64,000 nt of DNA from Alloalcanivorax profundimaris (GCF_015265435.1 NZ_JABJWH010000037.1:62001-126000), one strand, 5' to 3'. Positions 19,301-27,766 are shown, counted from the first letter of the stretch. The notes: generated by a model from the letters alone, not told the origin. A program made the numbers and translations.

Positions 19301-19439
19301 CGGTGACCACGGCGTTTTCCATTTCCGGATACTGGCGCACGTTGAGCTCGGTGGCGGCGCGCAGCCCGAGCAAAAAGATGAACAGGCTGACCACCATGGC
19401 CAGCACCGGCTTACTGATGAATATGTCCGTGAATTTCAT
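16356..19439 (-). CDS. RND-family multidrug efflux inner-membrane transporter
   Basis: A 1027-residue proton-driven transporter of the HAE-1/AcrB family. It starts with a short cytoplasmic tail and TM1 (PVLAMVVSLFIFLLGL). The family segments are present: the porter-domain start at TEL-NVRQYPEMENAVVTVT, a TM4 region with GIVVDDAIIVLENVHRH carrying the paired Asp residues of proton relay, and a repeat-related C-terminal half with LVTLIGVISKHGILIVEFAN. It follows the adaptor gene by 8 bases. No TolC-type outer-membrane factor gene is adjacent, so it must use one encoded elsewhere. The substrate is not predictable. Confidence 0.93.
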   Translation of the reverse strand: MKFTDIFISKPVLAMVVSLFIFLLGLRAATELNVRQYPEMENAVVTVTTVYTGADADLIQGFITTPLEQEIASAEGIDYLVSTSLQGASSIQAYIRLGEDPNEALTQIVAKVNKMRSELPEESEDPTVELAVGESIASMYLSFSSEILDNNQITDYLVREVQPKLATISGVQRARILGDRTFAMRAWLKPQRMAALGITPSDVYGALQQNNVLAAVGSTKGTNVALDLKAGTDLNSAEEFERLIIRAEDNAIVRLGDVADVELGSESYQSSVTFNGRQATFMGIEVGTDANALDVIAEVRQVLENQIFPQLPEGMQGDIPYDGTDYIQDSIDEVVKTLIEAVLIVILVIYLFLGSLRSVLIPAIAVPLSMVGALFLMLLMGFSINLLTLLAMVLAIGIVVDDAIIVLENVHRHVEEGLSTFDAAIKGARELAWPVVAMTTTLVAVYLPIGFMGGLTGTLFVEFAFSLAGAVLLSGVVALTLSPMMCAKILKAHDPNREGHRFERWLNRRFEKLEKGYERRLHGALNDRPVVYVFGVVILVSCYFLFVTSPSELEPKEDQGFVLASSTADPYVTLDYLEPFTQEFNKIADTIPAIDNVFLLNGIGGGGSTTASNTALTGFVLDSWNERDLTTDEVNNELTQKVNQIAGLQVATFVPPSLPTAGGMLPVEFVIGTTEPTQNLQEFANEVLDKARASNKFIFMDTDLKIDKPRYNIVIDREKAATLGITMQQLALEMGAMLAGGYANRFSLENRSYKVIPQVQRSDRLTPEQLKQFYVRTGTGELVPLATVVSLEETVQPQQLKRFQQLNAVTISGVQRPGVTLGEALGVLENAADQVLPPGYSVDYSGQSRQFKNEGSDLIITFFFALIVIYLVLAAQFESWRDPIIMLITVPMSVCGAMIFVSLGLTTLNIYTQVGLVTLIGVISKHGILIVEFANKMQDEGMSKRQAIEHAASVRLRPVLMTTAALVLAMVPLLIAAGPGGGARFAIGLVVAAGMTIGTLFTLFVVPAMYMLLGRDEGHDDSDHAAA

Positions 19440-19447
19440 GGGCGGCC

Positions 19448-20596
19448 TCAGCTGTTATCCGGCGTCGGCGTCGCTTCGGCGGATGGCTCCACATCGTTCT
19501 CGATAGTCACCGTGGCATCGTTGCGCAGCTTGAGCAGGCCGCTGGTGGCGACCACCTCGCCGGCCTTGAGGCCTTCCACCACGGCGATCAGATCGCCGCG
19601 CCGGCGGCCCAGTTTCACGAACCGTTTCTTGACCACCTTCTGGACCTCGCCGTCCTCGTTCTTCTGTTCGCCGTCCTGAACCACGAACACGGCGTTGCCG
19701 TAGGGGGCGAAGCTGATCGCGGTGCGCGGCACCACCACCACGTCCTGGGATTGCGGCAGCTGGATGGTCACGTCGGCGAACATGCCCGGGCGCAGCTTGC
19801 CGTCGGCATTGTCGAAGGTGGCCTGCAGGGCCACGTTGCGGGTGGCTTCGTTGACGCCCGGCTCGATGGCGGTGATCTCGCCCTCGAACGGTTGCTCCGG
19901 GTAGGCGTCCAGCCGCACCCGGGCCTTGAGGCCCTTCTCCACCTTGCCGAGCTCCTGTTCGGGCAGGGAGAAGTCCACGTAGATCGGTTCAAGCTGGGTC
20001 AGGCTCACCACCGGGGTGCCCGGCTGCAGGAACTGCCCCAGGTCCACTTGGCGAATGCCGAGGATGCCGTCGAAGGGCGCGCGCACCGTCTTGTAGTTGA
20101 TCTGCTCGCGCTGGGCGGCGGCCTGGGCGGCGGCCTGGTCGCGCTGGGCGCGGCGGTTGTCCAGCTCGGACTTGGAAATGCTGCCCTGCTTATAGAGCCG
20201 CTGGTAGCGATCGAACTCCTGGCGCGACAGCCGCGAGGTGGCTTCCAGGGCGTTCAGTTGGGCCCGGTCGGCGGCGGATTCCAACACCACCAGGGTGTCG
20301 CCCTTGCTCACCGTGTCGCCGGATTCGAACTGGATTCTTTCCACCTCGCCGGCCACCTGGCTGGTCACGTCCACGCCGTTCACCGCGTTGACCGTGCCCA
20401 CCGCTTCCAGGATCCGGGCCCAGCTGTCCGAACGTGCTTCATAGGTGGATACCGCCGCCGCCGGCTGAGGCATGTTGTCGAAGAATTCGTTCATCTTCAT
20501 GCTGACAAACGCCTTGAAGCCGAAGATCGCCCCGAACACGATCGCCAGGATGATCAGCATGATCACCATGCGCTTGCTGAGAATGCGCTTACTCAT
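19448..20596 (-). CDS. RND efflux periplasmic adaptor (membrane fusion protein)
   Basis: A 382-residue adaptor linking the RND pump to an outer-membrane channel. The start is set at the ATG at 20596 (MSKRILSKRMVIML), which places a single TM anchor at about 10-30; upstream codons in the frame look non-coding. Lipoyl/barrel-sandwich halves flank an alpha-hairpin (LNALEATSRLSRQEFDRYQR through AQAAAQREQ). The beta-barrel part includes GTPVVSLTQLEPIYVDFSLP. A lysine-rich QKVVKKRFVKLGRRRGDL segment is in the membrane-proximal domain. It is first in the operon. Confidence 0.9.
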   Translation of the reverse strand: MSKRILSKRMVIMLIILAIVFGAIFGFKAFVSMKMNEFFDNMPQPAAAVSTYEARSDSWARILEAVGTVNAVNGVDVTSQVAGEVERIQFESGDTVSKGDTLVVLESAADRAQLNALEATSRLSRQEFDRYQRLYKQGSISKSELDNRRAQRDQAAAQAAAQREQINYKTVRAPFDGILGIRQVDLGQFLQPGTPVVSLTQLEPIYVDFSLPEQELGKVEKGLKARVRLDAYPEQPFEGEITAIEPGVNEATRNVALQATFDNADGKLRPGMFADVTIQLPQSQDVVVVPRTAISFAPYGNAVFVVQDGEQKNEDGEVQKVVKKRFVKLGRRRGDLIAVVEGLKAGEVVATSGLLKLRNDATVTIENDVEPSAEATPTPDNS

Positions 20597-20789
20597 CGGT
20601 CTAAACCCCTGATAGACGGCGGTGTTATTGATTCTTGTGCCCGTGGAGGGCGGCGTCCCGCGCGACGCCGTGCCTGCCATCCGTGGCGTTAAACTGAGCG
20701 AAGAGCATACGCCACGGTAATGGGATATTGAAATGGCAGTGTGAACACCCGGTCAGGCCGCCCCGCCGGGAGCGATTTTTGACGTTGCG

Positions 20790-21935
20790 TCAGCGATCGG
20801 GCAGAGCGGCGAAGAGTTGTTCGAGCACGGTATCCAGATGACGGAACCCCAGGGGCGTGCACGCTACCCGTTCCGTTTCGTCGACCAGCAGGCCGCGCTG
20901 ACGGAACGGCGCCAGCGCCGCGTGCAACGCCGGCGGCGACCAGCCGCTGTGTTCGGCGAGCCGTTTCGAGGGCACGCCGTCCACCAGACGCAGCCCGTTC
21001 ATCAGGGCTTCCTCAAGCGGCGCTTCGATGACGGTTTCCTGACGGCGGGCGCTCGCCGGGTCGGCGAGATAGTGTTCCGGCAGCCGGGTCTTCTGGTAAC
21101 GCAGACGCCGGTCCGGCAGGGTCAGTTTGCCGTGGGCGCCGGCGCCGATGCCGAGGTAATCCCCGAACCGCCAGTAATTCAGATTGTGCCGGCAGGCGCG
21201 GCCGTCCCGGGCGAAGGCGGAGACCTCGTAGCGGTGGAAGCCGGCATCGGCCAGCAGCGCCAGGCCCGCTTCCTCGGTATCCGCCCGGCGGTCGCCGTCG
21301 GGTTGCTCCGGCGGCGCCCGGAAGAAGGCGGTGTTGGGCTCGATGGTGAGCTCGTACCAGCTCAGATGGGTGGGCGACAGCGCCAGGGCCTGGCGCAGAT
21401 CGTCCAGCGCCTGCTCGGTGGTCTGGCCCGGCAGGGCGTGCATCAGATCCAGGTTGAAGTTGTCGAAGCCGGCGGCGCGGGCCTCCGCCACCGCCGCCCG
21501 GGCGTCGTTGGGGCCATGGATGCGGCCCAGCCTGGCCAGATGTTCCGCGTGGAAACTCTGCACGCCGATGGACAGCCGGTTGATGCCCGCCTCGCGGAAG
21601 CCGGCGAAGCGGCCCGCCTCCAGGGTGCCCGGGTTGGCCTCCAGGGTAATCTCGGCGTCGTCGCTGAACGCCAGGCGCTCACGGAGGCCCTGGAACAGCG
21701 CCTGGTAGAAGGCGGCGCTCATCAGGCTGGGCGTGCCGCCGCCGATGAACACCGTGCCCACCGAGCGGCCGGTTACCCAGGGCAGGTCCCGGTCCAGGTC
21801 GGCGAGCAGCGCCGCCAGGTAGGCCTGCTCCGGAATCTCGGCGCGTTCGTGGGAATTAAAGTCGCAATAGGGGCACTTGCGCACGCACCAGGGCACGTGG
21901 ATATAGAGGCCGAGCGCGTCGTCGGAGGCGGTCAT
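20790..21935 (-). CDS. hemW: HemW-like radical SAM protein
   Basis: A 381-residue radical SAM enzyme related to coproporphyrinogen III oxidase HemN. HemW members bind and deliver heme rather than oxidise coproporphyrinogen. The 4Fe-4S motif CVRKCPYC is at residues 16-23, followed by GGGTPSLM (SAM-binding region) and the HemN C-terminal domain (LPEHYLADPASARRQETVIE...). It lies in the conserved metX-metW-rdgB-hemW neighbourhood, 23 bases after rdgB with a REP copy between them. Confidence 0.92.
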   Translation of the reverse strand: MTASDDALGLYIHVPWCVRKCPYCDFNSHERAEIPEQAYLAALLADLDRDLPWVTGRSVGTVFIGGGTPSLMSAAFYQALFQGLRERLAFSDDAEITLEANPGTLEAGRFAGFREAGINRLSIGVQSFHAEHLARLGRIHGPNDARAAVAEARAAGFDNFNLDLMHALPGQTTEQALDDLRQALALSPTHLSWYELTIEPNTAFFRAPPEQPDGDRRADTEEAGLALLADAGFHRYEVSAFARDGRACRHNLNYWRFGDYLGIGAGAHGKLTLPDRRLRYQKTRLPEHYLADPASARRQETVIEAPLEEALMNGLRLVDGVPSKRLAEHSGWSPPALHAALAPFRQRGLLVDETERVACTPLGFRHLDTVLEQLFAALPDR

Positions 21936-21946
21936 GGGCGGGCGCG

Positions 21947-21969
21947 GTAGGAGCGGCTTCAGCCGCGAT
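21947..21969. repeat. single REP-like element, copy 3
   Basis: An exact copy of the 23-base element (hairpin GCGGC-TTCA-GCCGC) between hemW and rdgB. It overlaps the end of rdgB, whose last codons and TGA stop are formed by the element read on the minus strand. Confidence 0.85.
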
Positions 21970-22558
21970 CCCCCTTCAGCCGGGTGATCAATTCGGCCAT
22001 GGCCCGCCCTCGGTGGCTGACGCGGTTCTTCTCCGCCGGGTCCATTTCCGCGGCGGTGAGCCCCAGGTCCGGCAGCAGGAAGTGCGGGTCATAGCCAAAG
22101 CCGTGCTCGCCCCGGGGCTGCAGCACGATCTCGCCCTCCCAGGTGCCCTGGCAGATCAGCGGCGTGGGGTCCTCGGCGTGGCGCATCATCACCAGCAGGG
22201 CCTGGTAGCGGGCGGTGCGCGGCGCCTCGGGCAGGTCGCCGAGCATCTCGATCAGCAGCTTGTTGTTCTTGGCGTCGTTGGCGTCGGCGCCGGAAAAGCG
22301 GGCGGAGAAAATCCCCGGCGCGCCGTTCAGGGCGTCCACCTCCAGGCCGGAATCGTCGGCGATCGCCGGCAGGCCGGTGTGCAGGCAGGCATTGCGGGCC
22401 TTGAGGATGGCGTTCTCCACGAAGGTGAGGCCGGTTTCCTCCGCCTCGGGCACGTCATAGTCGCTCTGCGGCACCACCTGGTGGGACAGCGGTTCGAGGA
22501 TGGCGCGCATCTCGTCGAGTTTCTTACGGTTGCCGGAGGCCAGCACCAGAGTGTTCAT
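21959..22558 (-). CDS. rdgB: XTP/dITP diphosphatase (non-canonical purine NTPase)
   Basis: A 199-residue house-cleaning pyrophosphatase that hydrolyses dITP, ITP and XTP so deaminated purines are not incorporated into DNA. The N-terminal signature LASGNRKKLDEM (residues 6-17) binds the triphosphate. The catalytic ADDSGLEVDALNGAPGIFSA segment and the C-terminal GFGYDP and SHRGRA boxes are all present. The final residues DRG and the stop lie within a REP-like repeat. Confidence 0.96.
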   Translation of the reverse strand: MNTLVLASGNRKKLDEMRAILEPLSHQVVPQSDYDVPEAEETGLTFVENAILKARNACLHTGLPAIADDSGLEVDALNGAPGIFSARFSGADANDAKNNKLLIEMLGDLPEAPRTARYQALLVMMRHAEDPTPLICQGTWEGEIVLQPRGEHGFGYDPHFLLPDLGLTAAEMDPAEKNRVSHRGRAMAELITRLKGDRG

Positions 22559-22572
22559 GGTTTATCTCCGCG

Positions 22573-23169
22573 TCAGCGGGTCACACGGTAGACGGCGATT
22601 TCGCCGAAGAAGTTGGGCCACAGCCGGGTCAGGGGGCCGCTGCGGTGGCGGCGGTTGACCACGGTCCGCTCGATGATGCGGATGTCGTTGCGCCGGCAGT
22701 GGGTCTGGAAATCGGTCACCGTGCACAGGTGGATGTTGGGGGTGTCGTACCATTCATAGGGCAGCGCCGAGGACACCGGCATGCGGCCCTTGAAGCCCAG
22801 GTAGGCGCGGATGCGCCAGTAGCCGAAGTTGGGGAAGGTAATGATCGCCTCGCGGCCGACGCGCAGCATCTCGTCGAGAATCGCGTCCGGGCGCAGCACC
22901 GCCTGCAGGGCCTGGGTCATGATCACGTAGTCGAAGCGCTCGCTCTGGAAGTTGCCCAGGCCCTTGTCCAGGTCCTGCTCGATCACGTTGACGCCCTTCT
23001 CGAAGCAGGCCGCCAGATTGTCCTGGTCGATCTCCAGGCCGTAGCCGGTCACCGCGCGTTCGTCACGCAGCCGTGCCAGCAGGGCGCCGTCGCCGCAGCC
23101 CAGGTCCAGCACCGTGGCGCCGTGGGGAATCCAGTCGCTGATCAACCGCAGGTCGTCGCGCTCAGACAT
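22573..23169 (-). CDS. metW: methionine biosynthesis protein MetW
   Basis: A 198-residue MetW, a class I methyltransferase-fold protein that partners MetX in methionine synthesis. Motif [16 protein letters not shown] is at about 20-34, and the fold continues through [14 protein letters not shown]. It overlaps the end of metX by 8 bases, the standard metXW arrangement. In proteobacteria MetW is known to activate MetX. Confidence 0.94.
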   Translation of the reverse strand: MSERDDLRLISDWIPHGATVLDLGCGDGALLARLRDERAVTGYGLEIDQDNLAACFEKGVNVIEQDLDKGLGNFQSERFDYVIMTQALQAVLRPDAILDEMLRVGREAIITFPNFGYWRIRAYLGFKGRMPVSSALPYEWYDTPNIHLCTVTDFQTHCRRNDIRIIERTVVNRRHRSGPLTRLWPNFFGEIAVYRVTR

Positions 23170-24316
23170 GGGCGGTCACCTCGTCGGCCACGCGGCCCAT
23201 GTAGGCGCCGAACAGTTTGGTGTATTCGGGAATCGGCAGCAGGAAGGCATCGTGGCCCTTGGGTGTGTCGATTTCCGCGTAGCTCACGTCGCGGCCCGCC
23301 TGGACCAGGGCGTTGACGATTTCGCGGCTGCGCTCCGGGGCGAAGCGCCAGTCGGAATTGAACGACATTACCAGGAAATTGCAGCGTGTTTGTTCCATGG
23401 CTTTTTCCAGGGAATGGTCGTACTCCCGGGCCGGGTCGAAGTAGTCCAGCGCCTTGGTCATCAGCAGGTAGGTGTTGGCGTCGAAATTGCGCGAGAAGGT
23501 CTCGCCCTGGTGGCGCAGGTAGGATTCCACCTGGAACTCCACGTCGAAGCCGAAGTGGAAGCGACCGGAACGCAGGTCGCGACCGAACTTCATGCGCATG
23601 GCGTCGTCGCTCAGGTAGGTGATATGGCCCACCATGCGGGCCAGGATCAGCCCCTGGCGAGGGTAGGTGTCGTGCAGATAATAACGACCGCCATGGAAAT
23701 GGGGGTCGGTGAGAATCGACTGGCGGGCCACCTCGTTGAAGGCGATGTTCTGCGCCGATAGCTTGGGCGCGCCGGCGATCACCACCGCGTGGCGCAGCCG
23801 CTCGGGGAAGTCGATCGCCCACTGCATGGCCTGCATGCCGCCCAGGCTACCGCCCACCACCGCCGCCCACTGGGCGATGCCCAGGGCGTCCGCCAGGCGG
23901 GTCTGGCTCTTCACCCAGTCCTTCACCGTCATCATCGGGAAATCCGGGCCCCAAGGCTGGCCGGTCTCCGGATTGGTGGAGGTGGGGCCGCTGGAGCCGT
24001 GGCAGCCGCCCAGGTTGTTCGGGCAGACCACGAAGAAACGGTTGGTGTCGATGGGCTTGCCCGGGCCGATGCAGTTTTCCCACCAGCCGGGGCGCTTGTC
24101 GTCGGCGCCGTGGTAGCCGGCGGCGTGGTGGTGGCCGGACAGCGCGTGGCAGATCAGCACCGCGTTGGAGGCGTCCGCGTTGAGGGTCCCGTAGGTCTCG
24201 TACACCAGGTCATAGGCGGGCAGAACCCGGCCGCACTCCAGCTCCAGAGGCTGGTCCACGTGCAGGGTCTGCGGTTGTACCAGGCCAACGGAGTCCTGGG
24301 GAATCGATTCGGGCAT
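23162..24316 (-). CDS. metX: homoserine O-acyltransferase MetX
   Basis: A 384-residue alpha/beta-hydrolase-fold enzyme that acylates L-homoserine, committing it to methionine. The start ATG at 24316 gives MPESIPQDS; the open frame runs 19 codons further but without family similarity. The nucleophile elbow [13 protein letters not shown] holds the catalytic Ser, and the late SDWRFAP and GHDAFLLP supply Asp and His. Published work shows that MetX proteins paired with MetW in gammaproteobacteria often use succinyl-CoA rather than acetyl-CoA, so the acyl donor is left open. Confidence 0.93.
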   Translation of the reverse strand: MPESIPQDSVGLVQPQTLHVDQPLELECGRVLPAYDLVYETYGTLNADASNAVLICHALSGHHHAAGYHGADDKRPGWWENCIGPGKPIDTNRFFVVCPNNLGGCHGSSGPTSTNPETGQPWGPDFPMMTVKDWVKSQTRLADALGIAQWAAVVGGSLGGMQAMQWAIDFPERLRHAVVIAGAPKLSAQNIAFNEVARQSILTDPHFHGGRYYLHDTYPRQGLILARMVGHITYLSDDAMRMKFGRDLRSGRFHFGFDVEFQVESYLRHQGETFSRNFDANTYLLMTKALDYFDPAREYDHSLEKAMEQTRCNFLVMSFNSDWRFAPERSREIVNALVQAGRDVSYAEIDTPKGHDAFLLPIPEYTKLFGAYMGRVADEVTAHV

Positions 24317-24491
24317 TTCGGGTAACCATCCAAAGGTGGGGCAAAGTCTATCGGCCCCCCCCCGGCCGTGCAACGCGCGCCGTCGCCCGGTGGGCGCGCG
24401 TTATTTTGCAGTTTTTTAAGGGCCGTTGCCGGGCGGGCCGCCATGGAGGGTCTAGGATGGGGCCTTCCATGCGCGATCAAAGGAGTACGTC

Positions 24492-25064
24492 ATGAACAGC
24501 CAAGCGCTGAACGGCAAACGGGTGGCGATTCTGGCCACCGACGGTTTCGAGGAATCCGAGCTGTCCGTGCCCAAGGCCTCCCTGGCCGGCCACGGCGTGG
24601 ACGTGGAAGTGATCGCCCCGAGCGGCAAGAAGGACGGCATCCGTGCCTGGGCGGAAACCGACTGGGGCGACACCTACGAGGTGACCCGCACCCTGGACGA
24701 CGCCAAGGCGGCGGATTACCACGCCCTGGTGCTGCCCGGCGGCCTGTTCAACCCGGATACCCTGCGCACCGACGACGCCGCGCTCGATTTCGTGCGCGCC
24801 TTTTTCGAGACCGGCAAGCCGGTGGCCGCCATCTGCCACGCGCCCTGGGTACTGATCAACGCCGGCGTGGTGGAAGGCCGCAAACTGACCTCGGTGGCCT
24901 CCGTGGCCCAGGACCTGAAGAACGCCGGTGCCCACTGGGAAGACAGCGAGGTGGTGGTGGACAATGGCCTGGTCACCAGCCGCACGCCCAAGGACCTGGA
25001 CGCCTTCTGCAAACGGCTGGAAGAAGAACTGGCCGAAGGGCGCCATGCCGGCCAGCACGGCTGA
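24492..25064 (+). CDS. DJ-1/PfpI family protein (YhbO-like)
   Basis: A 190-residue member of the PfpI/DJ-1 superfamily, stress-related proteins reported as protease, chaperone or glyoxal-adduct deglycase. The Glu in DGFEESEL near residue 19 and the nucleophilic Cys in AICHAPW at about residue 115 form the expected active site. A strong AAGGAG lies 7 bases before the ATG. It is divergent from metX, with about 175 bases between the starts. Confidence 0.9.
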   Translation: MNSQALNGKRVAILATDGFEESELSVPKASLAGHGVDVEVIAPSGKKDGIRAWAETDWGDTYEVTRTLDDAKAADYHALVLPGGLFNPDTLRTDDAALDFVRAFFETGKPVAAICHAPWVLINAGVVEGRKLTSVASVAQDLKNAGAHWEDSEVVVDNGLVTSRTPKDLDAFCKRLEEELAEGRHAGQHG

Positions 25065-25074
25065 CCGGAGCGGC

Positions 25075-25098
25075 CCGCCCCGCCGAGGCGGGGCGGGC
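25075..25098. terminator. GC-rich hairpin between convergent genes
   Basis: An 11-bp stem of CCCGCCCCGCC with its complement and a two-base spacer lies between the ends of the PfpI gene and the membrane-protein gene at 25115. It has no T-run on either strand, so it may be a weak bidirectional terminator or an RNA-stabilising structure. Confidence 0.5.
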
Positions 25099-25114
25099 GC
25101 GTGTCGCGCGCCGC

Positions 25115-25630
25115 TCAGAACAGGGGGCTGAAGGACCCCTCGTCGTCCTGGCGATCGGCGTTCAGGCTACGGTCCAGCGCCTGGTGCACCCGCGCCCGCT
25201 GCTCCTCGCGATCCACGTCCACCAGAATCAGATAACGACCCCGGCGAATGTCCTTGAGGTAGGGTTTGAGGTGGTAGTTGCTGTGGGAAATACCGCGAAT
25301 GCCGCCGGCCCAGGCGCCGTGGGCACCAAAGAACAGGATGCTCAGCAGCACGCCGAAGAAGCCGATTTGCACGCCCCAGGGGTCGATGGAGGCCAACGCC
25401 CAGCCCACCAGCAGGCCGATGCCGGCGCCGATCAGGGCGCCATAGAAGCCGGTGGTCATGATGTTGGTGTCTTCCCAGGGCGTGGTGGCGTGGATGCCCT
25501 CGCTGGCCAGTTCGCCGTTGTCGCGGGCCATCACGTGGACACGGTTGGCGCCGACCCGGGCGCGTTTCAGGCCGTTCAAGGCGACCTTTACCTGATCGAG
25601 ACTGCGGACGAGATAATACACTCTGTACAT
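25115..25630 (-). CDS. membrane protein with glycine-zipper helices (DUF1269-like)
   Basis: A 171-residue protein. The N-terminal 55 residues look like a small ferredoxin-like stress domain (RVYYLVRSLDQVKVALNGL, then ANRVHVMARD). Two hydrophobic glycine-rich helices follow (FYGALIGAGIGLLVGWALA at about 62-80 and FFGVLLSILFFGAHGAWAGG at about 90-110). The C-terminal domain is soluble (RRGRYLILVDVDREEQRARV). The layout resembles DUF1269-type proteins. The function is unknown. It is divergent from the MFS gene. Confidence 0.65.
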   Translation of the reverse strand: MYRVYYLVRSLDQVKVALNGLKRARVGANRVHVMARDNGELASEGIHATTPWEDTNIMTTGFYGALIGAGIGLLVGWALASIDPWGVQIGFFGVLLSILFFGAHGAWAGGIRGISHSNYHLKPYLKDIRRGRYLILVDVDREEQRARVHQALDRSLNADRQDDEGSFSPLF

Positions 25631-25687
25631 AGTGCTACTCTCCCTGAGTGGTCTGACCTCCTGATTTCGATGCTACTCCCGCAGCGC

Positions 25688-25724
25688 GTAAACAAGGGGT
25701 AAACGAAGGTTAAGAAACGTTAAG
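25688..25724 (+). repeat. phased hexamer direct repeats upstream of the MFS gene
   Basis: Four hexamers follow each other on one face of the helix: GTAAAC at 25688 and 25699, GTTAAG at 25709 and 25719, with spacings of 11, 10 and 10 bases. They end 9 bases before the ATG at 25733 and overlap its ribosome site AAGGGG. The phasing suggests a protein-binding array of the response-regulator kind, but no known box fits exactly. Confidence 0.4.
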
Positions 25725-25732
25725 GGGACACC

Positions 25733-27067
25733 ATGAACCAACGTGAAAGCGCCACCGGCCGCCGCGATGGCGATCAGGCGGCGCTGGACCGCCTTTATGC
25801 GCTGGTGGCGAACGACGAGGACGCGCGCACCTGCAAGGACATCAGCGAGGCGGCCTGCCGGGAGGTGCCCGGCAATTTCTTCCGCATCATCGCCGCCAAC
25901 GTGCTCTCCAAGATCGGTGATCTTTTGATCAACCCCAAGACCGTGCTGGCCTGGTTGATCGGCGCGGTGGGCGCTCCCGGCGCCCTGGCCGGGGCCCTGG
26001 TGCCGATCCGTGAGTCCGGTTCGCTGATTCCGCAGCTGCTGATCGGCGCCTGGGTGCGCCGCCATCCGGTACGCAAGGGCTTCTGGGCCCTGGGCGCGGT
26101 GATCCAGGGGCTGTGCGTGCTGGGCATGGCGCTGGCGGTGTGGCACTGGGAAGGGTTGGCCGCGGGCCTGGCCATCGTCGGTCTGCTGGTGGTTTTCAGC
26201 CTGGGGCGCGGGTTCTGCTCCGTGGCCATGAAGGACGTGCAGGGCAAGTGCATTCCCAAGTCCCGGCGCGGCCGGCTCACCGGCCTGGCGTCCACGCTCT
26301 CCGGGTTGGCCACCCTGGCGGTGGGGCTGGTGCTGTTCGGCCAGGACAGCGAGCCCGGGTTGCTGTTCTACACCCTGCTGCTGGTGGCCGCCGGGCTGGC
26401 CTGGTGGTTGGCGGCGGCGGTGTTCGCCAGCGTCGAGGAGTACCAGGGCGAGACCGCCGGCGGAGGCCATGCCCTGCGCGAGGCCCTGGGCAGCCTGAAC
26501 CTGCTGGTCACCGACCCGCCGTTCCGGAATTTCGTGATCGCCCGGGCACTGCTCATGGCCTCCGCCCTGGGCTCCCCCTTTCTGGTGGTGCTGGCTCAGG
26601 ATCGCGGGCCCGGCGCCGCCCTGCTGGGCGGTTTCCTGGTGGCTTCCAGCCTGGCCAGCACGCTTAGCGCCACGATCTGGGGTTACATGGCCGACGCCTC
26701 CAGTCGCCAGGTAATGATGCGCGGCGGCGGGCTGGCGGCCCTGGTGTGCCTGGCGGTGGCCGCCGTGGCGCTGCTCGCTCCGGACCAGCCCTGGCTGGCC
26801 TGGTTCTATCCGCTGGCCTTCTTCGTGCTGTCCGTGGCCCATTCAGGCGTGCGTATCGGTCGCAAGACCTATCTGGTGGACATGGCCGGCGGCACCAAGC
26901 GCACCGATTACACGGCGGTGAGCAACACCGTCATCGGCGTGCTGCTGCTGGCGGTGGGCGGCGTCAGCACCGGCGTGTCCCTGGCCGGCGCCCAGTGGGC
27001 GCTGGTGTTCCTGGGGTTGATGGGGGCACTGGGTACTTTCTGGTCCTGGCGCCTGAAAGAGGTCTGA
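25733..27067 (+). CDS. major facilitator superfamily transporter
   Basis: A 444-residue polytopic protein with about twelve hydrophobic segments. It has a long soluble N-terminal extension of about 45 residues (LYALVANDEDARTCKDISEAACREVPG) before TM1. The first half contains RGFCSVAMKDVQGKCIPKSRRGRLTGL, a loop with the basic pattern typical of MFS proteins. No close family or substrate is recognisable. The TGA stop abuts a partial REP-like element (27067-27079). Confidence 0.75.
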   Translation: MNQRESATGRRDGDQAALDRLYALVANDEDARTCKDISEAACREVPGNFFRIIAANVLSKIGDLLINPKTVLAWLIGAVGAPGALAGALVPIRESGSLIPQLLIGAWVRRHPVRKGFWALGAVIQGLCVLGMALAVWHWEGLAAGLAIVGLLVVFSLGRGFCSVAMKDVQGKCIPKSRRGRLTGLASTLSGLATLAVGLVLFGQDSEPGLLFYTLLLVAAGLAWWLAAAVFASVEEYQGETAGGGHALREALGSLNLLVTDPPFRNFVIARALLMASALGSPFLVVLAQDRGPGAALLGGFLVASSLASTLSATIWGYMADASSRQVMMRGGGLAALVCLAVAAVALLAPDQPWLAWFYPLAFFVLSVAHSGVRIGRKTYLVDMAGGTKRTDYTAVSNTVIGVLLLAVGGVSTGVSLAGAQWALVFLGLMGALGTFWSWRLKEV

Positions 27068-27079
27068 TCGCGACTGAAG
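27067..27079. repeat. partial REP-like element, copy 4
   Basis: ATCGCGACTGAAG, one end of the 23-base repeat, lies directly at the stop of the MFS gene. The rest of the element is not present. It is counted as a degenerate copy because the same sequence recurs at 42542, 47154 and 58138. Confidence 0.55.
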
Positions 27080-27081
27080 GC

Positions 27082-27675
27082 CTAGATAATCGGCCAGAAA
27101 TGCACCGCCGCCACCCCGGCCGCGCCCATGCCGGTACCGCTGATCAGTGCCAGGGCGCCGTCGTGCGCGGCCAGGGCCAGGGCATAGAGCAGAATGATCA
27201 GCGCCGGGATCGCCGCCGCGAAGGGCACCAGCTCCAGGGGCACCATGGCCACCGCCAGCAACAGGCAGGCCAGGGCGCCCACCCGGTTGAACGGCCAGCG
27301 GGTCAGTGCCTGCAGGCGCGGCTTGAGCAGCCGGTCCACCCGCTCGGTCCAGGGCCGGGCCCGTTCCACCATGGCGCGGAAACGGTCCTGGTCGAAGTCC
27401 ACCTTGCGCAGCCGTCTCGGCACCCAGGGGGCGCGCAGGCCGAGCACCAGCTGCCCGGCCACCAGCACGATGAGAATGGCGCACAGTGTGGGCACCCCGG
27501 GAATCGCCCCGGTGGGCAGCACCACCAGCAGCGCCGGGGCCAGCAGCAGCGGACCGAAACCCCGCCCCTGCATGGTATCCACCACCGAGACCAGGGAAAT
27601 CCGGCCGCCGTCCGGCCGCTCCGCCAGTTCCCGCAGTATGTCGGTCAGGCCCAGGGCGGGCTGGGAGTCGCGCAT
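27082..27675 (-). CDS. ExoD-family membrane protein
   Basis: A 197-residue inner-membrane protein of the exopolysaccharide-synthesis ExoD family. Typical features are the N-terminal LTDILRELAERPDGGRISLVSVVD, the helix LLLAPALLVVLPTGAIPGVP, the conserved RRLRKVDFD, then WPFNRVGALACLLLAVAMVPLELVP and a last helix pair. ExoD was first linked to exopolysaccharide and alkaline tolerance in rhizobia; the biochemical role is not known. It is convergent with the MFS gene. Confidence 0.85.
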   Translation of the reverse strand: MRDSQPALGLTDILRELAERPDGGRISLVSVVDTMQGRGFGPLLLAPALLVVLPTGAIPGVPTLCAILIVLVAGQLVLGLRAPWVPRRLRKVDFDQDRFRAMVERARPWTERVDRLLKPRLQALTRWPFNRVGALACLLLAVAMVPLELVPFAAAIPALIILLYALALAAHDGALALISGTGMGAAGVAAVHFWPII

Positions 27676-27766
27676 CGACCCTCCTCGTTGCTGTGAGCGT
27701 ACCGCCGCCGGCGGTGGCCCCAGCCTCGCCGATCCGGGCGGCGAGCACCAGGAAGGGGCATCAGGA

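Noticed and set aside
16368-19679. 1103-codon plus-strand open frame opposite the RND transporter
   Set aside because: It is His/Gln/Gly-rich shadow coding caused by high GC on the strand opposite a clear RND gene; no ribosome site and no recognisable domain.
25709-25724. PmrA-type box (two TTAAG half-sites) before the MFS gene
   Set aside because: The half-sites repeat every 10 bases, while as I recall the PmrA box has an 11-base period; recorded only as a phased repeat.
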